Below are positions 1 through 12,869 of a DNA stretch of 64,000 nucleotides, piece after piece. Within the stretch, counting starts at the first letter, position 1. Every line of letters starts with the position of its first letter. Under the pieces are notes generated by a model. It was not told the origin of the DNA and made no database searches. It saw only the letters and a list, made by a program, of their open reading frames with translations. A program made the position numbers and the translations under genes. Source of the DNA: Megalobrama amblycephala (Eukaryota > Chordata > Actinopteri > Cypriniformes > Xenocyprididae); assembly GCF_018812025.1 (NCBI RefSeq), contig NC_063066.1, positions 9,927,882-9,991,881 on the forward strand. Reading direction: 5' to 3'.

Positions 1-157
1 CAAATCATTTTACTCTGTGTAGCCTCTGGAATGAACTGAAATGCTAGCTAACAAAATCTAACACAACCCCCCCACCCCCCTTTCCCCTGAACAAGCCCCC
101 CCCTCTCCTCCAAATGTACTCCAGCCCACAGCTGCAGTTTTCCAGAAAGACACTCAC

Positions 158-218
158 CGTTGCACAGTCGTTCTTCTAAATCCTTCTCTCTGCATTTAAG
201 GTCCTGCATACTGTTTAG
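158..218 (-). other. Candidate internal exon of an unidentified gene
   Basis: On the minus strand an acceptor (CTCTACAG, ending at 219) is followed by 61 nt that stay open and reach a strong donor (GTGAGTG, 157-151). The translation starts L-N-S-M-Q-D-L-K and is rich in Lys, Arg and Glu, as in a coiled coil. It could also be a first coding exon using the internal Met. I do not recognise the protein and no flanking exon was found in the window, which ends 157 bases downstream of it. This is a splice-signal inference only and could be chance. Confidence 0.25.
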
Positions 219-654
219 CTGTAGAGAGCCGGGTAAGACTCTCAAACCATGCCGCTTTGAGCCGAGACGAGAGAGAGAAGGGTATGCAGTCTTCCATTCC
301 GCAGCAGCGCTGAGCCAAGCCCTCCCTGCACTGGGAGCCATCGCATTCAGCCAAGATTGCTTCATACAAAAGTTGACAATGCCCCAGTGAAAGCCATTGT
401 TGATATTCAACATTTTTTAAATAGCTGAGCAGAATGGACAACATGGCAGACCACAAAACTTGGTAGGGAAACTGACCTGGAGCTTCTGAAAAGCACCACA
501 GCAAACGACTGAGAGAGTCTGAAATAAAACAAAACAGAATGTTAGTGCTCAGGGTTACTGCAGGACTGGGGCTTGTTAAAAGGGTAAAACTAAGTTTTAA
601 TCTAAGAAATAATTGAATGATTAATCTATTATCAAAAAAAAGTTAGCTGCAGCC

Positions 655-1196
655 ATAACGCAACATAACATAACATAACATAACATAACATAACATAACA
701 TAACATAACATAACATAACATAACATAACATAACATAACATAACATAACATAACATAACATAACATAACATATAAAATAACAACGCAATGCACCATAACG
801 TAACGTAACGTAACGTAACGTAACGTAACGTAACGTAACATAACATAACATAACATAACGCAATGCACCATAACATGACATAACATAACATAACATAACA
901 TAACATAACATAACATAACATAACATAACATAACATAACATAACATAACGCAATGCACCATAACATAACATAACATAACATAACATAACATAACATAACA
1001 TAACATAACATAACATAACATAACATAACATAACATAACATAACATAACATAACATAACATAACATAACATAACGCAATATGACATAACGTGACATAACA
1101 TAACGCAATATGACATAACGTGACATAACATAACGCAACGTAACATAACATAACGCAACATAACATAACATCACATCATAAAACACAGCATAACAT
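655..1196. repeat. AACAT/AACGT pentanucleotide satellite
   Basis: About 540 bp of (CATAA)n with blocks switched to (CGTAA)n. Interruptions are shared: a GCAATGCACCATAAC spacer recurs near 782, 860 and 948, and a GCAATATGACATAACGTGAC unit is repeated near 1073 and 1104. Because the unit is five bases and lacks stops on the minus strand, all three minus frames are open for more than 500 nt. Those frames are artefacts of the repeat, not genes. Confidence 0.95.
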
Positions 1197-1199
1197 GGA

Positions 1200-2700
1200 A
1201 GGTGAATAATACCAATTTAAAGCAATGGAAACATGTTCCTAACTTGCCATATAAATGATGACCTTTCTGTACTCATCCATTACAGCCTTTAATTGTTGTT
1301 CTGATTGTCTTGATGGCTCCTGACAGTAAATGGTGTTTTATTTCCATCTTTGTCAAAATGACAGGCACAGATTAATAAAGACATTTAGCAAAGCCCTCGC
1401 GACCCATCTGTCAATATGCAACCTGGGGCAAAAGAAGGCTTACATAAACACAGAGGGAATTCTTTTAGCTTAATTTGACTTCATAATTATGTCTATGTGA
1501 GGTATTCCTGATGTATTTATGTTCTCTATGCAAAGAGGCATCATTCATTTCATTAAGAAAAGATAAGAAACCACTACTACTGTGACCGCACCCTTAGCCC
1601 CATCTAAGGGCCATCATCACATTCACACCCTACTGACCACAGGCGGCTGTTAAGCACATCATTACCATACATGCCACAGGGGGCAGTTTTGTTTCACTAA
1701 GATTACATTATTACCCAGTATAAAAATAGGGAATCCAACTGCTGCCAATTACATTACATATTTGTTTTCCGGTAATTATGCTATAATCAAGTAACTTCAT
1801 TTGGGCCGCTGTGAGGTGTGCTCCGCATTCAGTCTGTGTGATTTCCAAGGGTTTAAAGTATGGGATTAGTCACCTGGAAAACTGGCCATCTGAGCGGGAG
1901 GAGGCCACTAGAATTGCATAATTATATTGATCAGGGACAAATTACAGCCTTGACAGCAGAGGCCAGCCCAGTCTGATCTTACAGGTGTGTAGGGGAAGAG
2001 AGAGCAAGCTGCAGGGAGAAAGAGAGATCTTCCTGGAAATCTACGTCAGTGGCACTCATCTCAAACCATTAACTGCCATCAAAGAGCTAATTTTACTCTG
2101 CACATTATACCCAATCCTACTCGTCCAACCCCCTCCATGCTGAGCTGGATGGAGAAGCCTGGTGGGAAAACGACATTCAATCTGCCGGCCGTCCCATTCA
2201 GGCCAAATTGTCAAATGATGGCTTTCCACCTCTAAAGTTTCAGGAAGTGAAAGGTAGCACCGGCCCTGGGCTGAGACAAGGACTGAAAGCAGTTGAAGGA
2301 GGAACAGGGAAAGAGAATAAAATCCACCAAAATCATCCCCATGCAGCATCCCTACTCTGTGCACTACATATCAAATATCATGAATGGTTAATTCATAATA
2401 AATATAATTTTTATATTAATTCAAAAATATATATATTTTTTTATAAATATAATTTTGCAACCTAAATTATCCTTGCCTTGTAATAAAAATATTAGCTGAT
2501 ATTTTAAGATAGTTATAAGGATCTGCAGGGGTCATCGTCACTTTGATATTTCCTGTATTTCAATGTTTTCTTTTCCTGTATGTTGGTTGGACCACATGAC
2601 TTTGATTTTGTGGAAAAAGGGTTTTCAAATATTAAATATATTAAATTAGTATTGTTAAAAAATAAAAGATCATGGCAAAATAGATCTTTAAGAATCAACT
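1200..2700. other. Gene-free complex sequence
   Basis: No convincing coding exon, transposon terminus or RNA gene was seen. The sequence is mostly complex and non-repetitive, with homeodomain-type TAATTA/ATTA cores, and could hold regulatory elements. An AT-rich stretch occupies about 2390-2510. Confidence 0.4.
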
Positions 2701-2706
2701 GGATTG

Positions 2707-2711
<5 letters not shown>

Positions 2712-2781
<70 letters not shown>
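2712..2781. repeat. (TA)n microsatellite
   Basis: About 70 bp of uninterrupted alternating T and A. It produces spurious Ile-Tyr repeat reading frames on both strands. Confidence 0.97.
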
Positions 2782-2782
<1 letters not shown>

Positions 2783-3557
2783 CATTTTGTTTTATTTTCT
2801 GACAGTTGATACCCTGAAATTTAAAAAAAATCATAGAACAAGTGTATTTAAATTGTATATAAACTGCATTTTTATACAAAATGCAGTCGTTGACCCAATT
2901 ACATTCTTTGCATTTCCTAGTTTTAGAACAAGAAATATATGATGATAAATCCAGACCGGCCATTTAAAGAAAAGGCAAGCGTTTTACACAACAGACCATG
3001 TGCAACCAAACTGCTGAAATATGGCATAGAGCAGAAATGTGCATACAAACTCAAACGCACATGTACAAAACAAAAGCGAACTCTTTATGGCAAAGGCATA
3101 CAGCGAATATGCAGAAATATTGTACTCAACATAACCCCCCTTCCCACCCCACACCCGGAAAGAGGGGCGCTCTCTGTGCTAATTAAGTGCTAATGGTTGT
3201 GGCCCTGCAGAGAATACTAATTAGGATTTCTATTCTCCTTTTGGGTGAGCATGTACTTCAACACTGCCTAATGAGGGGAGGCAGGTATGTGTGTGCTGTG
3301 TGCTGGGTTAATGGGGGGTCCACTCTCAGGTCTCAGGGCTGTGGGTTGAAGAGGGAGGCGTTTCCTGTGCCTTGGCCTCTCTGACATAGAACCACACACA
3401 CACAATGAGGACTAAAGTCCAGTGAAAGGAAGAAACTCCATCAAGATTCCTGGTATATTTACACTCCAAAATATTCTCCAATTTGCTTTGCACTCTCTTT
3501 ATCCCTGACTTCATCTATCCCTTTAAAATTCATACATTCAAATATTACCATCACATC

Positions 3558-4186
3558 TTAAAGGGTTTGTTCACCCAAAAATGAAAATTCTGTCATTAAT
3601 TACTCACCCTCATATCGTTCCACACCTGTAAAACCTTCGTTTGTCTTCGGAACACAAATTACTTTTTCGACTTTATTCAACAATATCTAGAGATGGGCGA
3701 TTTCAAAACACTGCTTCATGAAGCTTCAAGAATCTTTTGTTTCGAATCAGTAGTTCGGAGTCACGTGATTTTAGTAAACAAGGCTTCGTTACATCATAAA
3801 CGTTTCTAAATTTTCACGTGACTTTGGCAGTTTAATACATGCTCCGAACCACTGATTCAAAACAAAATATTCGTAAAGCTTCATGAAGCAGTGTTTTGAA
3901 ATCGCCCATCACTAGATATTGTTGAATAAATTTGTTATTTAGTTTTTTTTGGTGCACAAAAAGTATTCTCGTCACTTCATAACATTAAGGTTGAACTACT
4001 GTAGTCACATGACCTGTTTTAAATATGTCTTTAGTAGCTTTCTGGGCATTGAAAATGTTAATTATCTTGCTGTCAATGCAGACCTCACTGAGCCATCGGA
4101 TTCAAAAATATCTTAATTTGTGTTCCGAAGATGAGGGTGAGTAATTAATGACAGAATTTTCAATTTTGGGTGAACAAACCCTTTAA
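3558..4186. mobile_element. Angel-like MITE, TTAA-flanked
   Basis: The left end TTAAAGGGTTTGTTCACCC is mirrored by GGGTGAACAAACCCTTTAA on the right, followed inward by matching arms (TGTCATTAATTACTCACCCTCAT against its complement). The inner part also contains a mirrored block (GCTTCATGAAGCA region). There is no transposase, so this is a non-autonomous inverted-repeat transposon. It resembles the Angel-type MITEs I know from cyprinids; the family name is from memory. Its middle carries an uninterrupted AACATTAAGGTTGAAC site used below as an empty-site reference. Confidence 0.8.
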
Positions 4187-4540
4187 GGGATAGTTACCCA
4201 AAAATGTAAATTTATTTACATGTTGTTCCAAAATGATTACTTTTTTATTGTGTGGAGCACAAAAGAAGAGATTTTGTAGAATTTTTTTTAACTCTTTGAG
4301 TCCACGCAATTGAAGTTAGAGGGGACCAAAATTACACTAGACCCTACTGACTTTCGTTGTATAGGGTGACATTTTAGGGCAAATGATCCCTTCAAAGCTG
4401 ACCTGAACACTACTAAAAGAACAACTAATCTCATTTCCAATGACAGGGGGATTAAAAAAAAAAAAAACATTACACTGATGGTTTGTCTTCCTCTAGTCAG
4501 CAGTGACAGGAAATGTTGCAAAGGAAATGTAAAAAGTTCA
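4187..4540. repeat. Fragment of a second Angel-like MITE
   Basis: Directly abutting the previous element is AGGGATAGTTACCCAAAAATG followed by ATGTTGTTCCAAAATG and GTGGAGCACAAAAGAAGAGA, the left-end hallmarks of the same family. No clear right terminus was found. Confidence 0.5.
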
Positions 4541-6975
4541 GAGAGTTTTGCTTTTTGAGATTTACATATTCTGAAGAATACTTCTCAGTAGGCATAAGTT
4601 AAATGAGGGAAGCAATATATTTTAAAATCTCAATACATTTTAACAAGGTACAGTTCCACACTCTGCTCCTCTTGTGTGAAAGAATTAATGAATGTAAGCA
4701 ATTCAATGACAACTTAACTCACTTCTCAAGGCATTCAGACTGAATAACTTGAGTCCTCAGAGAGCCATGAAAGCTGTCACTTAAAAACTGCTTGCCGCTG
4801 AGAAACGATTCCAGTCAGCCAAAACTTCCTGTTTATTTACAGCCAATGACTAGATAAAAAAATAAATAAACATGCATTGTGCTGTGCAGAGAGACTGCGG
4901 AGAATCTGATGGCAGCGTAGCGTAATTGGGAATATGAGAGGATGTGCATGCGCGTAAACACGCAGATTGGGGGTGGTACTGGAATTACCTGAGAGAGATA
5001 ATGGCAATGCATTAGATTAACTCTCCTTCCTTAAATGCGACACATTTAAGTAATCTTGTCCCCCGAAAACATGTCAATGCCTGAAAGGCTGCCTCAGCGC
5101 TATCAGGACCCTCTGGTCCCCCACACTGATGCAGCTGGCAAAACGCTACCGTCGACTGTCAAAACGCAGTGCGAGATCTAGTTATAATATAATTGAATTT
5201 TCATATCAGAGGAGACCAGAGTTCTTGCAGACAATAGGAGTGCTGAGTCCTCTCTGATATTGGCACAGACCCTTTGCCACGCGCATGAAATCAGTATGTT
5301 AATGTTCCCCGGGTTTTCTTTTTTTAAGGGCACTTGTGCCTCCGCAATGTACTACCGATGTGGTTTCAAAAAATTGCAACTATTGATAAGTAGGGAGCTA
5401 GAAACCCTTAGACCACCCCCTCCTGTTACCTTTCCCCATCCAAGCAAGCAAGCAAGCGCCCAGACAGCATAGCACCCCCATCCACACCCCTTTATTAAAA
5501 TTGTAATTTATTTTTCTAAATCAGAATGACAGCTTGCTTTCTTTTCTCTGCAGCAGGCGGTGAATCAAGCCGCTTTAATTACTTTCGTAACTTCGCTGAC
5601 CCCAGGACTGCGCGCCTTGTGCCGAGAAAATGGGCCGGCGACAAAGCTCTCCCGCCGCCGCGGCTACCTCCGTTCATTTAAAATGCAGGAATTTATCAAG
5701 CTCAGGATTTTCTATGATTTTGTTAACATTTCACCTCCTATCTTTTCCACATTCTCATTTGACCCTCTCGGACCACGTCAGGCCGCCTGCCGCTAACAGC
5801 AAAAGCTCGGCACATACAGAAGTGAAGTTCATTCAAGGAGAGTGAGCGCGCTTGCTTTGCCGGTTGCTCTGATGTATACTTATGTGCGTGTATGTCAATT
5901 AAGAGACGTTTATCACTGTCCTCAGTAGTTTGCCGTGGCCCGGGTGGTTGCCCTCCCAGCAGAAGAACAGATCTGGGCTGCTCAGCAGGAATCAACAATG
6001 CACTTGATCTCTCAGCAGCTTCTAACCAACAGAGGTCAGGGTCAACCTTCAGATGAGAAAGGATTCATTGAACTACACTTCAATGCACAAGTCACATCAT
6101 AGTTTAAAAGTGTTGGCTGTTCCTGTTTACTCAGGATTTTTTTTCTTGTTCAAAAGTTTCTCGGCGTAAGCACGCTGCACCTCCACATCAAAAAAACACA
6201 CAAGCCAGATATCTGCTCTCCCAAAACTTTCTCTGCATTAACCCTCCTGAGCTGTTTGTCTTATTAAAGGCTTTAATATGGTGTAATCCCTGCTATCACC
6301 CTCACCTCCTGACTGGCACCCCTCTGTTCCAGCCTGCCCGGCGACTGAGAAACAAGGCTAACCCGGTGGGCACGGCCGTGGGCTGACGGTCTAATAATTG
6401 AATGAATGATTATCTGTCTCATTAATAGACAATGATACAGAGTGCGCTGCCATATATCTGGAATATTAATGAGAAGCTGCAGGGGGCTTGATAAGAAGGA
6501 AATAGTGTGGCTGCTGTAATGGGGTTTAAAACAATTTGCCTAGGTTGGGGTGGCCCAGCTGATTTGGGCTGTGTTAATCCCCAGTAACCCTTACACATAG
6601 CTCCCAGCTCTATATGTGTGATCATCAGACACATGCAGCCGGGCCTCCAGCGCAGCCGTAAGCTTTCAGGATCCCTGCTACACCCAGGCCGGAGCAGATT
6701 GATCAGTAACCCTCTGGATGAATAAGGTCTAGAATTTTATTAGCCATTTATCCCTCATTACAGAGTAGGCAAAGTTCTTTTTTCACAAATACTTCCAAGA
6801 TTTTATACTGTTAAAATCTTATAGATTTGTTATAATATAAAATTGAGGCATATTTAACTGTATTAATTTATCAGACGCTTTTTAAATGAACAAATGTAAA
6901 TATTTTAACAAGTATTTAATTATTTTTATATTCTAAAAATCTTTTATTTATGGAATCTTATTGATATTAGTATTA
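4541..6975. other. Gene-free, non-repetitive block; possible regulatory DNA
   Basis: About 2.4 kb with no recognisable exon and little repeat. Several segments look compositionally constrained. The clearest is about 6380-6720, which has balanced base use, several ATTAATGAG/TAATTGAATGAATGATTA homeobox-like cores and a GATCATCAGACACATG segment. Conservation cannot be tested here; this is a candidate for conserved non-coding elements only. Confidence 0.35.
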
Positions 6976-6978
6976 TAC

Positions 6979-7875
6979 GGGTCAATGACGTGACAAGTAA
7001 TTTTTTTGTCCAAAGGCCTTAATAATAATTAAAAACAAATATATGACATCTAAAATATGTAAGGTAGTACAACTAGATCTCTTTTATTGAATCCAAAAGG
7101 TTTTAATTATATTTTGCTACATATAAATTTAGAAGTGTCAAAAGGTCATTCGGTTTAACCTTCAAAGGCCAATACAGCCATTTCATTTGTGATTAAAATA
7201 TCTTAAAATGTAATAAATATATATATTTTTTATTCTGGCATGATTTTTTTAACATCATATATCAACATAGTGCAAAATGATTTTAAAATTACACGTAGAA
7301 GTCGTTGCTTTGTTATGAGAAAGTATGTCCGGAAAAATTTATTTCATTGATGTCATTCAGAATAACCAATATAAAAGGACCATTCTGGATCAAGTCATGT
7401 GGTCAATATCATGTGACATCATTCAGACAGCTGCAAAGAACAACATGGCCATGAAGCAAAGTTACTAACTCTCTCTTAACTATTTGCTCATACGCATGTC
7501 CCGAAACATTAGGTCATTTGGTACAACCGCTGTAAAATGTGGCAAATGTTGTAATATTTTAAAAACTTGTACTAAAAATAAAATGTTTGATTGTCCTTTT
7601 GCTAGCTAGCACGATAACTAGCTAGCTAGCTAGATATATTAGCCTGTTAGCATTGTTTGAAAACATCGTCATTCGGTAAAACCGAAATTTTGGTTAAACC
7701 GAATGACTTTTTTTGTTGACACATTTTGTCCATCTTGTAAAACATGACAAAAGCAGTGTTAATTGATTATAAAAACCACATAATCTCATTGTTAACACTT
7801 AATAAAACTTCAAAATTAATTATACCTCAATTAGTTTTCTTTTACACTTTTAAAAACCTTATTCGTCAATGACCC
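6979..7875. mobile_element. MITE with GGGTCAATGACG termini
   Basis: A perfect 12-bp inverted repeat (GGGTCAATGACG ... CGTCAATGACCC) bounds about 0.9 kb of AT-rich, non-coding DNA. ATAC lies directly outside both ends and may be a 4-bp target duplication. Two internal CATTCGGTTTAACC / GGTTAAACCGAATGA blocks are also inverted relative to each other. Confidence 0.7.
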
Positions 7876-9817
7876 ATACATATAATATTATTAATATTAT
7901 TTAGTAATAATATAGTAATATTATATAGTAGTATATATAGCCTTTATATGATATTGCTGATGGCTTTGCATTTTGTGTGATATCTGAACTCACGACAGCA
8001 AGAATCTATTACATTTTTGAAAGCATAAAAACATGAAGAGGAAGAGATATTGTGAAATTCACATTTGTTTCACATTATATGGACGTTTGGCTTTAGCCTT
8101 GAACGATTGTTTAAATAACTACACAATTGCTCTAATAGATTTTCCCCCGTTTTGTCTCTGATATCAACTTAGTAATAGGATTAAGAAAAGTTTCTTGGGA
8201 AAAATTTCATGTGGCCAAAATCTGAATAGAGGCAAATTAAACATTTATACTGAAGGTCTGCTCAAACACCCATGTGAATCAATATCTACCACCTACTACA
8301 TTGGAAAGCAATATTTCCCTTTTTAGCATGCAATAATTGTGTTTAGGCCAGTGAAGTACCTTATTATAGGTTTGTCGGGGAGAGAAAGCCCTGTTCCCAT
8401 GGTGACTATGAAAGCCATTTGCCTCCTTTTCAGCTGGGTAATGAACTTCTTTCCTCTTTATGTCACTCTTCCTCTTCACTCTCAGCATCTCAGTCCTTGT
8501 CCACGTCCTTGAAATCATTCGTTTATTCTCGAATGTGACAAACAACAGAGAAGAGAGACCATGAAAGTAAAGTCATCATGCATCCCAGGCTGAACAGTTT
8601 GCTTACAAAAAGTATGGCTCAGTTTGAAGAAACAGAACGTATGACTGGAAAGTACAACCATAACTACCTTTTTATAACAGAGCTTTAATGCTAACATGAA
8701 CATTTTTTACATTATTTGTCACGTTTTTTGTTGAAATGTTGTTGACTGCATTTATACATTTTATATGTGGCTTTATATACAATAAGGAAACATATGTGGG
8801 AATGTAACAATGAATAGCAATGAACTCACACAATCATCTAGAGACATGTGTATTTTGTTGTCACCATACCTTTCAGATAGACATGATTGGCTGCCTAAGG
8901 ATCATAGGTCATCTCTTCCTAAAAGAAACACAAACATGAACTGCAGGCCACATGGTTTACCGGAATACAGAAAAAAAAGTTAATCTCACTTGTAACAGAA
9001 AATGTTATATGATATATATATATCATTTTTGTATTGTTGTTTCATAGATTAATATGAACATCTACCTTGTTAGAAGCATGTTTTGAAAAATGACAATGAG
9101 ACCAAAGACATCCGTTCTCTTCAGACAGTGTAAGATCTCTCTTTTACCTCAGTCAACAGCACAAATAAAGGTTACTTATTGCTAGAACCGATGGAAAAAA
9201 ATTCACTGCTCATGGCAGTTAAAATTTTTTTTATTGCTCAATGTCTTTTATGAGTATTGTTTGCAGTGTTCCCACCCCCTGTCCTTGGGCCTTGCATAAG
9301 AATGAAAGGATGAAAACAGTTAAAACAGAGAGGGAAGGAAAGATTAGGACTATTAGAGAGAAATTAATACTAGCCTTAGATCATTCATCCTCTTTAACAA
9401 GAACATATAGGATACTTTAGAGATATTTACTGCAAAGAAGCAGGCTTACCACTTCAAAAACAAAACTTGCAATTGGCAACACTCAAACACTTGTCTGTTT
9501 GCATTTAATTGTTTTATTCACAGTGATTTACAATAGTTTTGAATTTTTGCCCCATTTTAAACAGAAACCCATAAGACCCCACACCCATCTTTTTTTATCA
9601 TCATTCTTTATTTATATACATGCATTGTGTACATGGACCTTGGCATATTTGATTTCATTTATTTCTGAATATTCAGAGAGTAAGAAAAAAAGGGGGGCAT
9701 GAACTCTCCATCTCCTCTGCATATTAAACTATTCATGACTTCAACAACCCACACAACAAAAGCAGCAGCTAACAGGTATATTTATCAGTCAAAATCTTTG
9801 GAGTGTTAAAGGATATG
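7876..9817. other. Gene-free AT-rich spacer
   Basis: No exon, RNA gene or bounded transposon could be supported. Short minus-strand open frames (for example 8279-8545) have no recognisable motif. Confidence 0.4.
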
Positions 9818-10188
9818 AAAGGGTTAGTTCACCCAAAAATATTTTTTATTACTCAATGACATTATTATATTTTGAACTCAGTCCACATAGATATTGTTGA
9901 AGTCTTTATTTTGTTTTTTGGCACACAAAAAATATTCTTGTCGTTTTATAATATTAAGACAGAACCACTGAATTCACATGAACTGTTTTCAAATGTTTTT
10001 ACCTTTATGGACCTTGAGAGTTTGAATGGCTTTTCTCTCAATAGAGGCCTTACTGGGCCTCATTGGATTTCATCAACAATATCTTAATTTGTGTTCGGAA
10101 GATGGACGAAGGTCTTACGGGTGTAGAACGACATGAGGGTGAGTAATAAATGACGTTATTTTAATTTTTGGGTGAACTAACCCTTTAA
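9818..10188. mobile_element. Angel-like MITE (short copy)
   Basis: The ends GGGTTAGTTCACCCAAAAAT and ATTTTTGGGTGAACTAACCC form an inverted repeat with TTAA on the right side. The inner arms carry the family ACTCAnCCTCAT / ATGAGGGTGAGTAATAAATGAC motif. Non-coding. Confidence 0.75.
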
Positions 10189-11774
10189 GCCCATGCACTC
10201 ACTCATTAAAAACATTTGAAAACAGCTCTGGGGACCTCTACTGACCAAAAGAAAAAATGACTCATTTCCCTGAGAGCCCCAAGAGCGTCCCTCCTCCTTC
10301 ACAATCTTCACACAAGGAAAAAAAAAAGACACATATTATTAAATAATAATGACAATATCAAAAATAAAATAGAAGACTTTTTAATTGTTCTAAGCATGAC
10401 ATAAGATTTGCTAAAATGCATTTTCTGTCTACTGGACAATAACATTTTTAAAATTGCAATTATAAAACTGCAATTATAACTTTTGCTCTGTGTCCTAAAA
10501 TGACACACACAATCTTCTACTGTACAGTATATATGGTTGGATATAAATACACAAGAAATTTGCATTTCAATACACTATTCAAAAAAAAGATGTAAATGGT
10601 CCATTAATAAATTAAATTTTAAAGTGGGAACTGTTTTACAGTATAAAAAAGTAAATAGAAGTCAACATAAATGATTAGCTTTACAACACATTTTTAGCAT
10701 GTTCTAAATAAAAGTATAATGTAAACAAGGTTTTTTTTTTGCAAAAAAAATAGTCTTTTTTGTATCAGAGAGAGGCATATAAAATGGACGGAATATGCAA
10801 AGAAAACTCAGTCACTTCAATGTAAATACAAAACACATTATGTAAATACATTTCAAAATTAAACAAATACCATGATCATTTAAATGTCACAAAATATTTA
10901 CAAGGATAAACATGAAATAATCAAATGTACAAAATCACAAACATTCCCACAGAGGTTATATCTGGGGAGAAAAAAAAAAAAAAAAAACTCTATACACTAC
11001 GCCAAAACGAATCTGATTTCCTCCATCTTTTTTCTTCATTCAGTTCTGCTATGCAATTACTCTCAAACACACACAAACAGATGTACAGCAACACAGCTGT
11101 AGATCTTCTCCACCAAAGGACAAAAACAGATGTACGAGGAATAAAGCAAGCCAAGAGGGGATATCTGAAGCTCAACTTTCAGCCTCCCCCACAACCATTC
11201 ACCTTTTCACTAAAAGTATCTCAAAAGGTTTCCAACATCTCAGTTTAATTCAAATAAATGACATTTTAACAGCACCTTCGTTTCCTACTGTAAGACCTTC
11301 AGATATAACAGAACGCACAAAAGGCTTTGTGCTGGCATTTCTGTAGTAACAGTCAAAGGCCAGAGTCCATCTCTGGGATATAGAGTGGGTTTTGTATTCA
11401 ATGTTGACAGAACCCCAACGCTGCCAAGTTCTGTCCTTGAACAACAGTGAGAAACTTCAGCATTACAACCATAGGGATGATTTGCCATCAGTGCTTTTAT
11501 ATTACCAGCTGAAGTTTCTCTGAACTACATTACCACCAATCATACTGAATTAGGAAAACATTAGGAGGTCACAAAGAAAGCAAACCACATCCTTTCTCCT
11601 TTCTTTTTTTTAAATTTTATCTATGCTGTAGTGTTTACAGCGAGACTGTTCTGAATTCTTCAGGATGTGTGTCTTTATTTTGACAGAGAGTCCTTAGTAT
11701 TTCTAATAAAATTTGAGGCAGTATTCCAGAACCGTTTTTTTAAATGATTACCCAAAATGTCTGGGTATGTGGGT
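10189..11774. other. Region downstream of p2ry4, possible long 3' UTR
   Basis: No coding exon was seen. It lies 3' of p2ry4 on the minus strand. A possible poly(A) signal (AATAAA on the minus strand) sits at 11674-11679, about 100 bases past the p2ry4 stop. There is an A-run at about 10971-10987. The extent of the p2ry4 transcript cannot be fixed from sequence alone. Confidence 0.35.
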
Positions 11775-12869
11775 CTAGAGTCTCGACTCATTGCCAACTT
11801 GGGCATCCAGGTTCTTAAAGGCCAGTCCGATGTTGTTTTCATGCACATACGCTGTAGAACGAGTGTTCGGAGTCTGTCTAGTGAAAACTCTGATAAGTTT
11901 AGAGCGGTAGTGATCCCCTGCCAGGAAGTAGAGGATGGGGTCCAAACAGCTGTTCATGCTGGCAAGTGGACGAGTGATTTTGTAAGCAAAGTTGACGATA
12001 TTAAGGGACTTGCAATCTGCGTCTAGAATACGGTAGGCGTAGTAGAGGGAACGAGTGATGTGGAAGGGTACGAAGCAGATTGCAAACACAACCAGCACCA
12101 CTATGATAAGTTTAATAGACTTCCTCCGGGATGAGCCCTGTTGACTTTGGGACAGGCCCTTTCGGGGTTGGCAAAGGGCCCGTGCCATTAGACAGTAGCA
12201 AACCATGATGACCAGAAATGGCAGAATAAACAGCAGCACCATTACCACAGAGTTGTAGGTAACATAGTTGTGAAATTCATCTGGGCGGCTGGTGTCGTGA
12301 CACAAAGTGTCATTGCCCCTCTGAGAAGTGTTGACAAAAATCAGCTTGGGCACCAAGCAGGCTATCACTGCCGTCCAGACAAAACCACAGACCACGTGGG
12401 CATGGCGTGGCTTCACCAAAGTCAGAGTACGAATGGGATGACAGATGCCAAGGTAGCGGTGCACACTGATGCAAGTGAGAAAAAGGATGCTGCAGTACAA
12501 GTTGGCATAGAAAAGAAACCTCACAATCTTACAGAGGAAAACACCAAAAGGCCAATGGCTGCGGTTTGCATAGTAGTATATGAGCATAGGCAAGGAGAGC
12601 ACGTAGAGTGTGTCTGACAGGGCGAGATGGAACATATACACTGTGCTGGGTTTCCAGGGCCTCATCTTAGTGATAAACATCCACATTGCCACAGAGTTCA
12701 GTATCAGTCCCAGGAAACACACCAGTGAGTATGATACAGGTAGCAGAATATACTTGAAATCCTCATCGAATTGACAGGTGAAATTCACTTCCTTCGAAGA
12801 CCTCGGTATCAGTGTGGTGGAAGGAAGGGACAAATTCCCTGAGACAATTTTCCTTGAGAATGAATTCAT
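11775..12869 (-). CDS. p2ry4: P2Y purinoceptor 4-like nucleotide GPCR
   Basis: A 364-residue class A receptor of the plasma membrane for extracellular nucleotides (UTP/ATP in this family), signalling through Gq. All seven membrane segments are visible. P2Y hallmarks are HRY at 137-139 in place of DRY, TM6 FHITR at 269-273 and TM7 KITR at 297-300 (the basic nucleotide-phosphate contacts), and DPILY at 310-314. C113 and C190 can form the TM3-loop 2 disulfide. N-glycosylation sequons are at N12, N29, N102 and N180. HLALSDTLYVLSLP and HRYLGICHP match P2Y4 better than P2Y2, as I recall those sequences. The coding region is one exon; the ATG is two bases after a splice acceptor (TTATAACAG). Next to arr3's block, as on human Xq13. 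Paralogue assignment (4 rather than 2) is likely, not proven. Confidence 0.9.
   Translation of the reverse strand: MNSFSRKIVSGNLSLPSTTLIPRSSKEVNFTCQFDEDFKYILLPVSYSLVCFLGLILNSVAMWMFITKMRPWKPSTVYMFHLALSDTLYVLSLPMLIYYYANRSHWPFGVFLCKIVRFLFYANLYCSILFLTCISVHRYLGICHPIRTLTLVKPRHAHVVCGFVWTAVIACLVPKLIFVNTSQRGNDTLCHDTSRPDEFHNYVTYNSVVMVLLFILPFLVIMVCYCLMARALCQPRKGLSQSQQGSSRRKSIKLIIVVLVVFAICFVPFHITRSLYYAYRILDADCKSLNIVNFAYKITRPLASMNSCLDPILYFLAGDHYRSKLIRVFTRQTPNTRSTAYVHENNIGLAFKNLDAQVGNESRL

Noticed and set aside
621..1186. Three overlapping minus-strand open frames of 172-184 codons (Met-Leu-Cys-Tyr-Val repeats)
   Set aside because: They are the translation of a five-base satellite in all three frames; no start context, no complex sequence.
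2580..2963. Open frames with Ile-Tyr runs on both strands
   Set aside because: Produced by the (TA)n microsatellite.
10884..11248. Overlapping short plus-strand open frames
   Set aside because: A-run dependent, no motif, antisense to the probable p2ry4 3' UTR.
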